A DNA stretch of 64,000 nt from assembly GCF_013407595.1 (NCBI RefSeq), contig NZ_JABEKX010000002.1, forward strand, positions 868,001 through 932,000, read 5' to 3'. The stretch is from Lacticaseibacillus absianus. GTDB taxonomy: Bacteria; Bacillota; Bacilli; Lactobacillales; Lactobacillaceae. The notes beneath the pieces are model-generated. The model saw nothing but the letters and a program-made list of their open reading frames with translations, did not search any database and had not been told where the DNA came from. Positions 35,000-43,107 of the stretch are shown one piece after another; within the stretch, counting starts at the first letter, position 1, and the number at the start of each line of letters is the position of its first letter. The position numbers and the translations under genes are program-made.

Positions 35000-36646
35000 T
35001 TAGGCGCGCTTCTTCAGAGAAGTGCCTGCCAGGCCGAACAGCGCACCGATGACCGCAACGACCCCAAGGGACGAAGCGATCGGGTTCACGCTGTCGCCGG
35101 TCTGAGGCAGTGCCGCCTTAGCCGCCTTGGCAGCAGGCGTGGTCGCAGCAACGGCCTTGACCGTCTTCTTAGCGACTGGCGTCGGAGTCGGCGTCTTCGC
35201 GGCTTCGGCTGCCTTAGCCGCCTTTTCGGACGCTAACGTGGACAGGTTCGGGGTGTCCGCGATGCTGCCGCCGCGAGCTGCGTCACTGGCGATCGTGGAC
35301 TTGTTCGGGGTGTCGGCAATGCTGCCGCCACGGGCCGCGTCACTGGCGATCGTGGACTTGTTCGGGGTGTCGGCAATGTTGCCGCCGCGAGCTGCGTCTT
35401 CAGCGATCTTAGCCTTCAGCGCCTGGACCCGTTCGGTCACAGCCTTCAGGGCATCGTAGTCCAGATCGAAGTAAACCCCATCGTCGTCGACCTTGACCTC
35501 AGCAGAGTTGAAGAGGTAGTCGATGTCACCGTTGAACGTGCGGCCCGTTTCTGGGTCGATCGCTTCGCCAACAGGTGCGACCGCAGCCTTGCCCTGGCTC
35601 TTCAGCAGTTCCTTGACGCCGCTAACGACTGGCTTGAGGTAGTTGTACAGGTCCTTGCGGGACGTGATCTTACCTTCGTTGACCAGCTGCTTCGCGTAGT
35701 CGAAGTCGCCGTTGAACGTGCGGCCGGTCGCGGTGTCCGTCTCTTCACCGTATTCGCTCAGACGGTCCTTGTTGTCCTGGATGCGGGCAAGCAGATCGTT
35801 GACGACGGTGGCCTTGGCGTCCTTGGCGGCAGCAGCAAGCTTGGCCGCTGCGTCAGCGACTTTATCCTGCAAGGCCTGCACGTTGTAAACGCCAATGTAA
35901 TACTTGTTGTTCGCCTGGTCCCAGGTGACTTTGGTCTTGTCGACACGGTAGCCGGCAGGCACTTCGGCGAATACCTTGTCTAAGCTGACGCCTTCGTTCT
36001 TGCCCACGGTAAACGAGGTCTGAACCACGACGTTCAAATACGTGTCGGAAGACTCAGACGTCGTGTCGATGAAGTCGACCTTGATGGTCTTGGTCGTGGC
36101 CGCCTTGGCACGCGCCAGAACGGCCGCGTACTCCGTCGTGTCCAGGTCGATCCGGACACCCTCGAACTCTGGGTCCACCGAAACAGCGGCGGTGTTGAAC
36201 AAGTTGTCCATGTCACCGTTGAACGTGCGGCCAGTTTCAGGGTCCGTCAGGTTAGCGGCTTCGCCAAGCTGTTGCTTCGCCTGCGCCTTAGCGTATTCCT
36301 TGTAGCCGTTGGCCATCGGCAGCATGGCTGTCAGGAGTTGTTCCTTAGTCGTGATCGCGCCACTCTCGACCTGTGCGTTGATGGCGTCGACGTCGCCGTA
36401 GAATGTCTTATTGGTGACAGTGTCCTTCACCCCACCGATCGAGCCGATCTGAGACTTGACACTTGCAACTGCCGCGAGCAGGTCCGCTTTAGTGGTCGTG
36501 CTGGTGGCCACCGGTGCGGTTTCACTAGCAGATACAGTTTGCGTCCCCAAGGCTTGGACACTGAACAGGGTTGCAGCCGCGACCCCGGCAGCGATCCAAG
36601 TCTTGTGAGCTTTGTACAATTTCTTTGCCCCTTGACGATCCTTCAT
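35000..36646 (-). CDS. Sortase-anchored (LPQTG) repeat surface protein
   Basis: A 548-residue cell-wall protein. The signal peptide is of the KxYKxGKxW-like type (KKLYKAHKTWIAAG, cleavage near VSA at 38-40). The mature part carries four copies of a T-x-x-TFxGDxD element (about 77-87, 137-147, 306-316, 366-376) in two unequal halves. Three perfect-to-near-perfect 19-residue repeats follow (418-436, 437-455, 456-474; core GGSIADTPN). Then comes an Ala/Lys/Thr-rich wall spacer and LPQTG at 513-517, a hydrophobic helix and KKRA. No enzymatic motif is recognised; adhesion is inferred. The gene lies between two paralogous membrane-protein genes and has an unusually AT-rich upstream region. Confidence 0.88.
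   Translation of the reverse strand: MKDRQGAKKLYKAHKTWIAAGVAAATLFSVQALGTQTVSASETAPVATSTTTKADLLAAVASVKSQIGSIGGVKDTVTNKTFYGDVDAINAQVESGAITTKEQLLTAMLPMANGYKEYAKAQAKQQLGEAANLTDPETGRTFNGDMDNLFNTAAVSVDPEFEGVRIDLDTTEYAAVLARAKAATTKTIKVDFIDTTSESSDTYLNVVVQTSFTVGKNEGVSLDKVFAEVPAGYRVDKTKVTWDQANNKYYIGVYNVQALQDKVADAAAKLAAAAKDAKATVVNDLLARIQDNKDRLSEYGEETDTATGRTFNGDFDYAKQLVNEGKITSRKDLYNYLKPVVSGVKELLKSQGKAAVAPVGEAIDPETGRTFNGDIDYLFNSAEVKVDDDGVYFDLDYDALKAVTERVQALKAKIAEDAARGGNIADTPNKSTIASDAARGGSIADTPNKSTIASDAARGGSIADTPNLSTLASEKAAKAAEAAKTPTPTPVAKKTVKAVAATTPAAKAAKAALPQTGDSVNPIASSLGVVAVIGALFGLAGTSLKKRA
35225..35395 (-). repeat. Three tandem 57-bp repeats in the LPQTG protein gene
   Basis: These encode the three 19-residue units at residues 418-474. 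Units differ only at a few codons (N/S, K/L, I/L), indicating recent expansion or homogenisation. Confidence 0.9.
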
Positions 36647-36960
36647 ATCAAATTCATCCTATAAGAAAAAGCAATTTTTGTATCCGCAGTAAGACGATAT
36701 GTTTGGCAGAGCGCGCCTAAATACACGGATATCATCTGAATTGTAAGCCCACAATTCATAAAAGTCCACGAATTTTAAACATATAAAATTAATGGCTATA
36801 TTATTTAGTGGTATTAAAATTATGTTTTCAAATCTGCAACAAAACTTGTTCAGGGGATTTCATATCCGCCGCAGAAAAAAACCGTTTTCGTCGCCACGAA
36901 CTTTTTTCTTTGCGAAAACTAATCACAAACTAATTCTCCATTTATAAAAACGCCACCATT
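36647..36960. other. AT-rich leader and promoter region of the surface-protein gene
   Basis: About 310 bp, strikingly AT-rich against GC-rich surroundings, with no gene. It contains the promoter at 36740-36768 and many A/T runs further upstream. It could hold an UP-element, a silencing or bending region, or be a remnant of transferred DNA. Confidence 0.6.
36740..36768 (-). promoter_or_regulatory. Promoter of the LPQTG protein gene
   Basis: -35 TGGACT (36763-36768), 17 bp, -10 TACAAT (36740-36745) on the minus strand, giving an untranslated leader of about 90 nt. Confidence 0.55.
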
Positions 36961-36964
36961 CAGG

Positions 36965-37170
36965 TGATTCGTGCGTTACTGCACATTAGGGTCTGGGCGC
37001 ACACCGCGGCCTGCGCTTGTGCTCAGTTAAGCCAACACGTATGGTCACGATTATCGATCGGTGGGCTTTGGCCGTATGGCCCACCCCAAACGGGGCCAAA
37101 GCGCGCGTGTTGCCGTGTTATTTATTACGAAAACATTTCCGCCGACAAAACCGCGCTTTTGTTTTTTTTT
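36965..37170 (+). ncRNA. Candidate small structured RNA with alternative hairpins
   Basis: There is no gene here. CAACACG (37033-37039) pairs with CGTGTTG (37106-37112), enclosing two mutually exclusive helices: GGTGGGC/GCCCACC (37060-37066/37079-37085) and GCTTTGGCC/GGCCAAAGC (37065-37073/37094-37102). A further CCCC/GGGG option lies inside. Downstream, ACAAAA/TTTTGT (37145-37150/37157-37162) followed by eight T is a plausible plus-strand terminator. No promoter is clear. Confidence 0.35.
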
Positions 37171-37186
37171 AACCTGTTGGGCCACG

Positions 37187-37212
37187 CAAAAAGCCCTGTC
37201 GTGACAGGGCTT
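37187..37212 (-). terminator. Terminator of the 37225-37845 gene
   Basis: AAGCCCTGTC pairs with GACAGGGCTT (37191-37200 with 37203-37212; the innermost bases form the loop), then TTTTTG on the minus strand. Confidence 0.85.
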
Positions 37213-37224
37213 GAGCGGTATACC

Positions 37225-37845
37225 TTAGAAATCTGTCTGTTGATCGAACTGATTGCCCGGATAGACCCAGAATTCGTACCGCTGGACCATCTGATCGCCT
37301 TGCTTGACGAAGCCCCCCACCCGGTGCACGGGTAAGCTGGCATTGCCGGTTGTGTCGCCCAGGTAGCGGTACGTGACTGCCTTATCCGTCTTCAGCTGAT
37401 CGGCGTGCTGCGCGTAGTAGTCCTCGACCAGTTGGACCGCGGCGCGCGTTGCCGCCGTCTCCTGCACCGCGCGACTGGACGTGCTGCTGGTCTCGCTGGT
37501 CGTCTGCGCGGCGGCCTGCGACGCGCGCACCGACTTCGACGTGTGCGCCGCGCGCTTCTTCGGCTGAGTGGCCGTCTGCCGCTGCGTCTGCGCGTGCGGT
37601 GCGAAGTGCGGCCAGAGTCGGTCATAGCCGACGACTGCGACTAGCACCACCGCGATCAGCACCATGAAGTGCCGCGTCCCGGCGATCAACCGGCTCAGCT
37701 TGCCGCGCTGAGACCGGCCGCGCAGCGTTTTGGCCGCATGCACGTAGCGGAAGTAATAGACCACCACCGCCAAGACCAACAGCGCGACCAGCCCCAGTTC
37801 GCGCACCAAGAGATTATTCGCTAACGTTCGTGCCCATTCACCCAC
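37225..37845 (-). CDS. Two-TM membrane protein with extracellular YEFWVYPG domain (paralogue 2)
   Basis: A 206-residue protein: TM1 about 15-34, a strongly basic loop (AKTLRGRSQRGKLSRL), TM2 about 59-77, a long Ser/Thr/Ala linker (about 84-130), then a C-terminal domain (about 133-206) with VHRVGGFVKQGDQMVQRYEF and WVYPG. The domain aligns over its whole length with that of the 34362-34868 protein (shared LVxxYYAxH, GGFVK, QRYEFWVYPG pattern). Topology predicts the domain outside. GTG start after AGGAGG. Function unknown. Confidence 0.7.
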   Translation of the reverse strand: MGEWARTLANNLLVRELGLVALLVLAVVVYYFRYVHAAKTLRGRSQRGKLSRLIAGTRHFMVLIAVVLVAVVGYDRLWPHFAPHAQTQRQTATQPKKRAAHTSKSVRASQAAAQTTSETSSTSSRAVQETAATRAAVQLVEDYYAQHADQLKTDKAVTYRYLGDTTGNASLPVHRVGGFVKQGDQMVQRYEFWVYPGNQFDQQTDF

Positions 37846-37876
37846 CCAGATGTCCTCCTATGCCTCGATTAGGTCC

Positions 37877-37885
37877 ATTATACCA
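37877..37885 (-). promoter_or_regulatory. Extended -10 promoter of the 37845 gene
   Basis: TGGTATAAT on the minus strand, about 35 nt before the GTG start. The -35 is not recognisable. Confidence 0.55.
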
Positions 37886-37941
37886 ACAGCACACGCACTT
37901 GAGGGGATCAATCTCCGTAAAAATGGGACACATCTACTGGT

Positions 37942-38607
37942 TCAGTTGTCGCGGGTCTGGCCGATGCGATCATTCGACTCGATCACGGCAACCGTCCCCT
38001 GCGTCCAGCTGATGACCACCGGCGTCGCGTCGACAAACTCGTTGGACGCCCAAGCAAACGGGGTCTGACTCGACCAGTCGTGCAACGGATACTTGGCCCC
38101 AGTAATGGTCAAGTGAGCGATCGCTGTCAGCGGCACGATCCCCAAGTATCGGTATGTCGAGTCCGGCTGCAACTGATGGGAGCCGGCGGTGAAGAACCGG
38201 ACCCGATTCTGTCGGTCCAACAGCTCGATCCGCGCCGCGTCGGCAGCGAAGCGCGGCTGCGTCGCCAAGAATAGGTTGGCCAGCAGGTGATCCAGCCGGC
38301 CACCGGTCGCCCCGATCAGCCGGACGCGGGTCGCCCCGGCGGCCAAGGCCAGCCGGACTGCCATTTCTGTATCCGTCTCGTCTTTTTCCGCCGGCGCCGT
38401 GTGCAGTTCGGCGACTGCGGCGGCGACAGTCACGCGCTCCGCCGGGGTGAGCGAATCGAAGTCCCCGACCGCCAGGACCGGGGTGATGCCCGCCTTCAGC
38501 AAGCGCAGCGTGCCGCGGTCGACCCCGACCCAGTCGCCCGCCAGTTGCGGCCAATCGGTCGGCAATGCCGCGGCCGGCCCGCCGACCATCAGATTCAGCG
38601 TCGTCAT
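37942..38607 (-). CDS. thiN: Thiamine pyrophosphokinase
   Basis: A 221-residue enzyme converting thiamine to thiamine diphosphate with ATP. Motifs: GDWVGVDRGTLRLLKAGI, AVGDFDSL, EKDETDTEMAV and IGATGGRLDHLLANL. The start overlaps the rpe stop by one base. It is last gene of the rsgA/rpe/thiN end of the cluster, as in other Firmicutes. Confidence 0.95.
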   Translation of the reverse strand: MTTLNLMVGGPAAALPTDWPQLAGDWVGVDRGTLRLLKAGITPVLAVGDFDSLTPAERVTVAAAVAELHTAPAEKDETDTEMAVRLALAAGATRVRLIGATGGRLDHLLANLFLATQPRFAADAARIELLDRQNRVRFFTAGSHQLQPDSTYRYLGIVPLTAIAHLTITGAKYPLHDWSSQTPFAWASNEFVDATPVVISWTQGTVAVIESNDRIGQTRDN

Positions 38608-39251
38608 CAGGCGCGCCGCAACGCCGCGATCCGGGCAGCCGGGTCGTCTGATGCGTAGACGTAAGACCCCGCCACAAGGATATCGGCCCCAGCCTCAAGC
38701 ACGACCGGCGCCGTCTGGTCGGTGATCCCGCCATCGACTTCGATCGCATAGTGGTACCCATTGGTCTGACGCAACGCCGCCAGTGCGGCGACCTTGGCCG
38801 CCATGTCCGGCAGGAACTGCTGGCCCCCAAACCCGGGGTTCACGGTCATCACTAGGACCTGATCGACGATCGGCAGCAGCGGCTGAAGCGTGTCGACGGC
38901 AGTCCCTGGGTTGAGCACGACGCCTGCCCGGCAGCCCGCGTAGCGGATCGCCTGCATGGTCCCATAAATATGCGGCGTCGCCTCAACGTGCACCATCAGC
39001 GTGTCCGCACCAGCCTTAGCGAATTCCGGGATCCAGAGGCTCGGATCGTCCACCATCAGATGGACATCCAGCCCGAGGTTGGTGACCGGGCGGATCGCCG
39101 CGACCATGCTCGGCCCAAAGGTCAGATTCGGGACGAAATGGCCGTCCATCACATCCACGTGCAACAGATCGGCACCGGCGGTCTCGACCAAGCGAATGTC
39201 TCGCGCCAGGTTGGCAAAGTCGGCGCTCAGGATCGAAGGCGCAATTTTCAT
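38607..39251 (-). CDS. rpe: Ribulose-phosphate 3-epimerase
   Basis: A 214-residue TIM-barrel enzyme interconverting ribulose-5-P and xylulose-5-P. Motifs: KIAPSILSADFANL, HVDVMDGHFVPNLTFGP, HLMVDDP, MTVNPGFGGQQFLP, EVDGGI. The ATG at 39251 has AAGGAGG; the upstream in-frame extension is rejected. It lies between rsgA (with terminator) and thiN. Confidence 0.96.
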   Translation of the reverse strand: MKIAPSILSADFANLARDIRLVETAGADLLHVDVMDGHFVPNLTFGPSMVAAIRPVTNLGLDVHLMVDDPSLWIPEFAKAGADTLMVHVEATPHIYGTMQAIRYAGCRAGVVLNPGTAVDTLQPLLPIVDQVLVMTVNPGFGGQQFLPDMAAKVAALAALRQTNGYHYAIEVDGGITDQTAPVVLEAGADILVAGSYVYASDDPAARIAALRRA

Positions 39252-39370
39252 CAGTGTGTCCTCCTTGGAACTCTTCTTGTCTCCAGCATAGCGCAGACCC
39301 CACGGATGCGCCACTGTTTTGCTTTCGTTCACTTAATCGTCCGTAAAAAAAATTGATTACCGCCGCCACA

Positions 39371-39397
39371 CAAAAAAGGCAGGCACAACGCCCGCCT
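39371..39397 (-). terminator. rsgA terminator
   Basis: A 9-bp stem with two wobbles (39377-39385 with 39389-39397) followed by six T on the minus strand. It separates rsgA from rpe. Confidence 0.8.
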
Positions 39398-39402
39398 CTT
39401 GC

Positions 39403-40314
39403 TCATTTTTTCAGGTATGTCGGGCGCTGACCCGCCAGTTCGGCCCGGAACTGCAGATAGTTCTCGTAGCGACTGGTCATGATCGTCCCTGCCGCCACCG
39501 CCGCCTTGACCGCACAGGCCGGCTCGGCCACGTGCTGGCACGAGCGGAACTTGCAGTCAGACGCGCGGGCGACGAACTCCGGAAACCGCATCCGGAGGTC
39601 ATCGAGCGTCACGTCCAGCAGGCCCAGCGAGCTGAACCCCGGCGTGTCCGCGACCAACCCGCCGTCGGCCAAGAACAGCTCAGTCGTGCGGGTCGTGTGC
39701 TTCCCGCGGTTGAGCGCTTTGGAGATCTCCCCGGTCGCTAGGCGCAGCCCGGGGACCAGGTGGTTGATCAGGGTCGATTTACCGGCCCCTGTCTGCCCTG
39801 TGAAGATCGTCAGCTTGTCTGCGAACGTCGCCCGTACCGCTTCCATCAGTGCCGCCGCAAACGGTGGCTCGCTGTGGAAAGTGCGGTAGCCGATCTGCTC
39901 ATAACCGGCGAGACTGGCGCTGATCTCAGCCAGCCTGGCGGCGGAGATCAGGTCGGTCTTCGTCAGGTAGATCTCCGCGTGGATCTGCTTGCCCTCTAGG
40001 TAGACGAGGAAGCGATCCAGCAAGTTGAGCGAGAATTCCGGTTCAGCGGCTGCGACGACCAGGATCGCCTGATCGATGTTGGCGACTGGCGGCCGGACCA
40101 AAGCGTTCTCGCGCGGAAGGACCTTCAGCAGGTACCCTTCATCATCGGCCCCCACGCCGGGCGAGAACTCGGCAAAGTCACCCACCAGGGGGGCGACCTT
40201 TTTTTGCCGCAGATTCCCGCGGCCACGCGTGCGGTACACCGTTCCATCGACCGCAATGTCGAAGTAGCCGCTGAGCTGGCGAATGATGCGCCCGGTCAAC
40301 TGTTGATCACTCAA
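39403..40314 (-). CDS. rsgA: Ribosome small subunit GTPase RsgA
   Basis: A 303-residue circularly permuted GTPase acting late in 30S maturation. It has an N-terminal OB-fold (GYFDIAVDGTVYRTRGRG), then G4 (TKTDLIS), G1 ([12 protein letters not shown]), G3 (DTPGFSSLGL) and a C-terminal zinc motif (CKFRSCQHVAEPAC). TTG start at 40314 with GGAGG six bases before it, overlapping the prkC stop by 8 nt. Longer reading frames run through prkC without a ribosome-binding site. Confidence 0.95.
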   Translation of the reverse strand: MSDQQLTGRIIRQLSGYFDIAVDGTVYRTRGRGNLRQKKVAPLVGDFAEFSPGVGADDEGYLLKVLPRENALVRPPVANIDQAILVVAAAEPEFSLNLLDRFLVYLEGKQIHAEIYLTKTDLISAARLAEISASLAGYEQIGYRTFHSEPPFAAALMEAVRATFADKLTIFTGQTGAGKSTLINHLVPGLRLATGEISKALNRGKHTTRTTELFLADGGLVADTPGFSSLGLLDVTLDDLRMRFPEFVARASDCKFRSCQHVAEPACAVKAAVAAGTIMTSRYENYLQFRAELAGQRPTYLKK

Positions 40315-42328
40315 TATTATCCTCCGAGGCGACGACAACGCCATTGTTGACGACGCGGTACGCGCCACTGGTCGCATCATCGACCGTGAAGGTCAAGGTG
40401 ATGGTCGTGTCGCTGGTGATGGTCATGTTCTTGTAGACTTGACTGATGTTGTGGGTCTTGTCTTGGATGTAGACTTGGACCTGGTTGGCACCGCTGGTGC
40501 TGCTCGAACTGCTGGCCGCATCGCTCGACGCGCTGGTGCTGGCGTCTGCCGGCGCCTCGTAAGTGATCGAGACGCGCCGGGTCACAGTCTTCGTCGTATC
40601 GCTAGCCGAAGAGCTAGACGCTTCCGGTTCCTTACCCTTGGACAGCGTCACGCGTAAGGTGTCCCCCTTGCTCATGTCCGTGCCTGCCGATGGCGACTGA
40701 TCGACCACATTGCCCGACGCCACGCTGTCACTGTAATCCGCATCGTTGAAGGTCAGCGTCAAGCCGTGGTTCTCGGCATAGGCCTCGACCTGCGCCTTCG
40801 TCTGATTGCTCAGATTTGCCATTGCGAAGGTCTTCGTCCCGCTCGAGACCGTCAGGGTGATCGTCGTCCCCTTGACGACGACTTTTTTGCCAGCATCAAG
40901 GCTCTGCGCCATGATCTCGCCGGCAGCAACCGTGTCGGAGCTCTCTTCCTTCTTCTTGACGGTGAACCCACGATCGCGCAGGTCCCCCGCCACATCGACA
41001 TAGTCTAGACCGACATAGTCCTTCAGCGTGTAGCGCTTCGGCCCGCTGGACAAGACCAGATCCACCTTGCTCCCGCTCTTGACGCTCGCCGCTTGACCCG
41101 GATCACTGCTGATCACGTGATCCTTATCGACCGACTCAGACGCCTTACGGGTGACACTGCCGAGCTCAAGGTCAGCGTTGGTCAGTGCGCCGACCGCCTG
41201 CGTGCGCGTCATGCCGCGCAGATCCGGCACGGTCGCATCGCCACGGTTGCCGCTGAAGGCGAAGATCAGCCCCCCGACGATCGCGACGAGCACGATCCCG
41301 AGCAGATAAAACGGCCAGTACGACCGCCAGTGCCGCTTCTTGGCGGCCTTGGGCAGCGGCGCCTTGCCCGCGCCGCCGGGGCGTGGGACCAACTTCGGGT
41401 CCTTAGGCGTCGGCGTAGCCGTCGCCGCCGCCATGCTTGGGATCACCTTCGTCTCATCCAGGCTGCCATCGGTCGGGACCACGTACTTGGGTTCGCGTGC
41501 GCGCGCTGGCGACAGCGCCGTTTTGAGGTCGGCCGCCATTGCGTCTGCGCTGGTGTAGCGGTTCGCCGGGTCCTTGGTGGTCGCCTTGAGCACGACGTTT
41601 TCAAGCGCCTGCGGGATGCGCGGATCGTAATCCCGCACCGCCGGCATGTCTTCTTGAAAGTGCTTCAAGGCGATCGAGACCGCCGAATCCCCCTCGAACG
41701 GGACCGTACCGGTCAGCATCTCGAACAGGATGATCCCCAGCGCGTAGATGTCACTTTGGCGCGTCGGCATGGCACCGCGCGCTTGCTCCGGGCTAAGGTA
41801 GTGGACCGAGCCGAGCAGCGAGTTGGTCTGCGTCATCGAGTTATCCGACAGCGCAACGGCGATGCCAAAGTCCGTGATCTTCGCGTTGCCGTCTGCATCG
41901 ATCAAGATGTTTTGAGGCTTCAAGTCGCGGTGGATGATGTGATGGTCGTGCGCCAACTGCACGGCAGACAGGATCTGCTGCATGATGTCGATGACGCGCT
42001 GATACGGGATCGGAAAGTGCTCGACGATGTATTTTTTGAGGTCAGAGCCTTGCACGTACTCCATCACGAGGAACTGCTGACCATGCGCCGAACCGACATC
42101 GTAGATCGACACGATGTTCGGGTGCACCAGCTCGGTCGTCGCCATCGCCTCGCGCTGGAACCGCCGGATGGTGTCCGGATCGTTTTGAAGGTCCAAGCGC
42201 AGGACCTTGACGGCGACATCGCGATCGAGGATCAAGTCGTGGGCGAGGTAGACGTTCGCCATCCCCCCTTCGCCCAGCGTCTTGAGCAGCTTATAGCGTT
42301 CATTGAGAATATAGCCTGGTTCGATCAA
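40307..42328 (-). CDS. prkC: Membrane Ser/Thr protein kinase PrkC with PASTA domains
   Basis: About 673 residues. Kinase domain: GEGGMANVY loop, VAVKVL Lys, HRDLKPQNILID, DFGIAV. A basic juxtamembrane stretch precedes one TM helix (about 335-357: FYLLGIVLVAIVGGLIFAF). Three extracellular PASTA domains follow (about 362-565), then a Ser-rich linker and a C-terminal beta domain. It senses muropeptide/cell-wall state and phosphorylates division and wall proteins; Stp reverses this. TTG start at 42328, GGAGG eight bases upstream, overlapping the stp stop (TTGA), so the pair is translationally coupled. Confidence 0.95.
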   Translation of the reverse strand: MIEPGYILNERYKLLKTLGEGGMANVYLAHDLILDRDVAVKVLRLDLQNDPDTIRRFQREAMATTELVHPNIVSIYDVGSAHGQQFLVMEYVQGSDLKKYIVEHFPIPYQRVIDIMQQILSAVQLAHDHHIIHRDLKPQNILIDADGNAKITDFGIAVALSDNSMTQTNSLLGSVHYLSPEQARGAMPTRQSDIYALGIILFEMLTGTVPFEGDSAVSIALKHFQEDMPAVRDYDPRIPQALENVVLKATTKDPANRYTSADAMAADLKTALSPARAREPKYVVPTDGSLDETKVIPSMAAATATPTPKDPKLVPRPGGAGKAPLPKAAKKRHWRSYWPFYLLGIVLVAIVGGLIFAFSGNRGDATVPDLRGMTRTQAVGALTNADLELGSVTRKASESVDKDHVISSDPGQAASVKSGSKVDLVLSSGPKRYTLKDYVGLDYVDVAGDLRDRGFTVKKKEESSDTVAAGEIMAQSLDAGKKVVVKGTTITLTVSSGTKTFAMANLSNQTKAQVEAYAENHGLTLTFNDADYSDSVASGNVVDQSPSAGTDMSKGDTLRVTLSKGKEPEASSSSASDTTKTVTRRVSITYEAPADASTSASSDAASSSSSTSGANQVQVYIQDKTHNISQVYKNMTITSDTTITLTFTVDDATSGAYRVVNNGVVVASEDNIE

Positions 42329-43068
42329 ATCTGCGCCCTCCAATCCTGGTGAATGATCAGTGCCGTGATATTGTCAGGACCGCCAGCGGCATTGGCCATG
42401 TCGATCAGCTGACCGGCCTTATCGCCGATCGGGACCGGCTGCGCCAAGACCGCGGCGATCTCCGGATCCGACACCTGATTGGTCAGCCCGTCCGAGCACA
42501 GCAACAGGTAGTCGTCGTATTCCATGTCGTAGATCGTCACGTCCGCATCGACATCTGAGGAGACGCCTAGGCTGCGCGTGATCACGTTGCGTTGCGGGAA
42601 CTTCGCTGCTTCTTCCGGCGTCAGCTCCCCGGTCTTGACCAGCTCATTGACCAGACTGTGGTCTTCGGTGATCTGGATCAGGTGCCGGTTGCGATAAAGG
42701 TACCCGCGCGAGTCCCCGATGTTAGCGACAACGAAACGGTTACCGGAGATGATCACGGCGACCAGCGTCGTCCCCATGCCGCTGAGGTCCGCGTACTGCT
42801 GCGCTTTTTCCAAGATCACCGTGTTCTCTTCTTGCAGCTCAAAGATCAACCACCGCACGATCGTCTCGACGTCGGTGGTATTCGTCTTCTCAAAGGCGTA
42901 GCCGATATGGGACACTGCCATCTCCGAAGCGACGTCGCCGCCTTGGTGGCCCCCCATCCCGTCCGCCACGATCGCCAGCGTGGTGCCGGCGTCATTGGCA
43001 AACAGGCCGACGTAGTCCTGATTGTTCGGCCGTTTGCGGCCAATGTCTGTCCGATACGTGTATTCCAT
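42325..43068 (-). CDS. stp: PP2C-family Ser/Thr protein phosphatase
   Basis: A 247-residue metal-dependent phosphatase with the full set of acidic metal ligands: KRPNNQDYVG, VADGMGGHQGGDVAS, NIGDSRGYLYR, LLCSDGLTNQV, GGPDNITALII. It dephosphorylates PrkC and its targets. The gene overlaps prkC by 4 nt. It follows rsmB as in most Firmicutes. Confidence 0.96.
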   Translation of the reverse strand: MEYTYRTDIGRKRPNNQDYVGLFANDAGTTLAIVADGMGGHQGGDVASEMAVSHIGYAFEKTNTTDVETIVRWLIFELQEENTVILEKAQQYADLSGMGTTLVAVIISGNRFVVANIGDSRGYLYRNRHLIQITEDHSLVNELVKTGELTPEEAAKFPQRNVITRSLGVSSDVDADVTIYDMEYDDYLLLCSDGLTNQVSDPEIAAVLAQPVPIGDKAGQLIDMANAAGGPDNITALIIHQDWRAQI

Positions 43069-43107
43069 GGTGTCTCCTATGTCTTATCTCTCGCGCCGGC
43101 CGGCCGC

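Noticed and set aside
35225-35395. CRISPR array
   Set aside because: The repeats are in-frame 57-bp coding repeats of a surface protein with no spacers between them. No CRISPR array or cas gene is seen anywhere in the window.
41093-42352. 419-codon plus-strand frame opposite prkC
   Set aside because: Antisense shadow with a His/Arg/Asp-rich translation and no recognisable domain.
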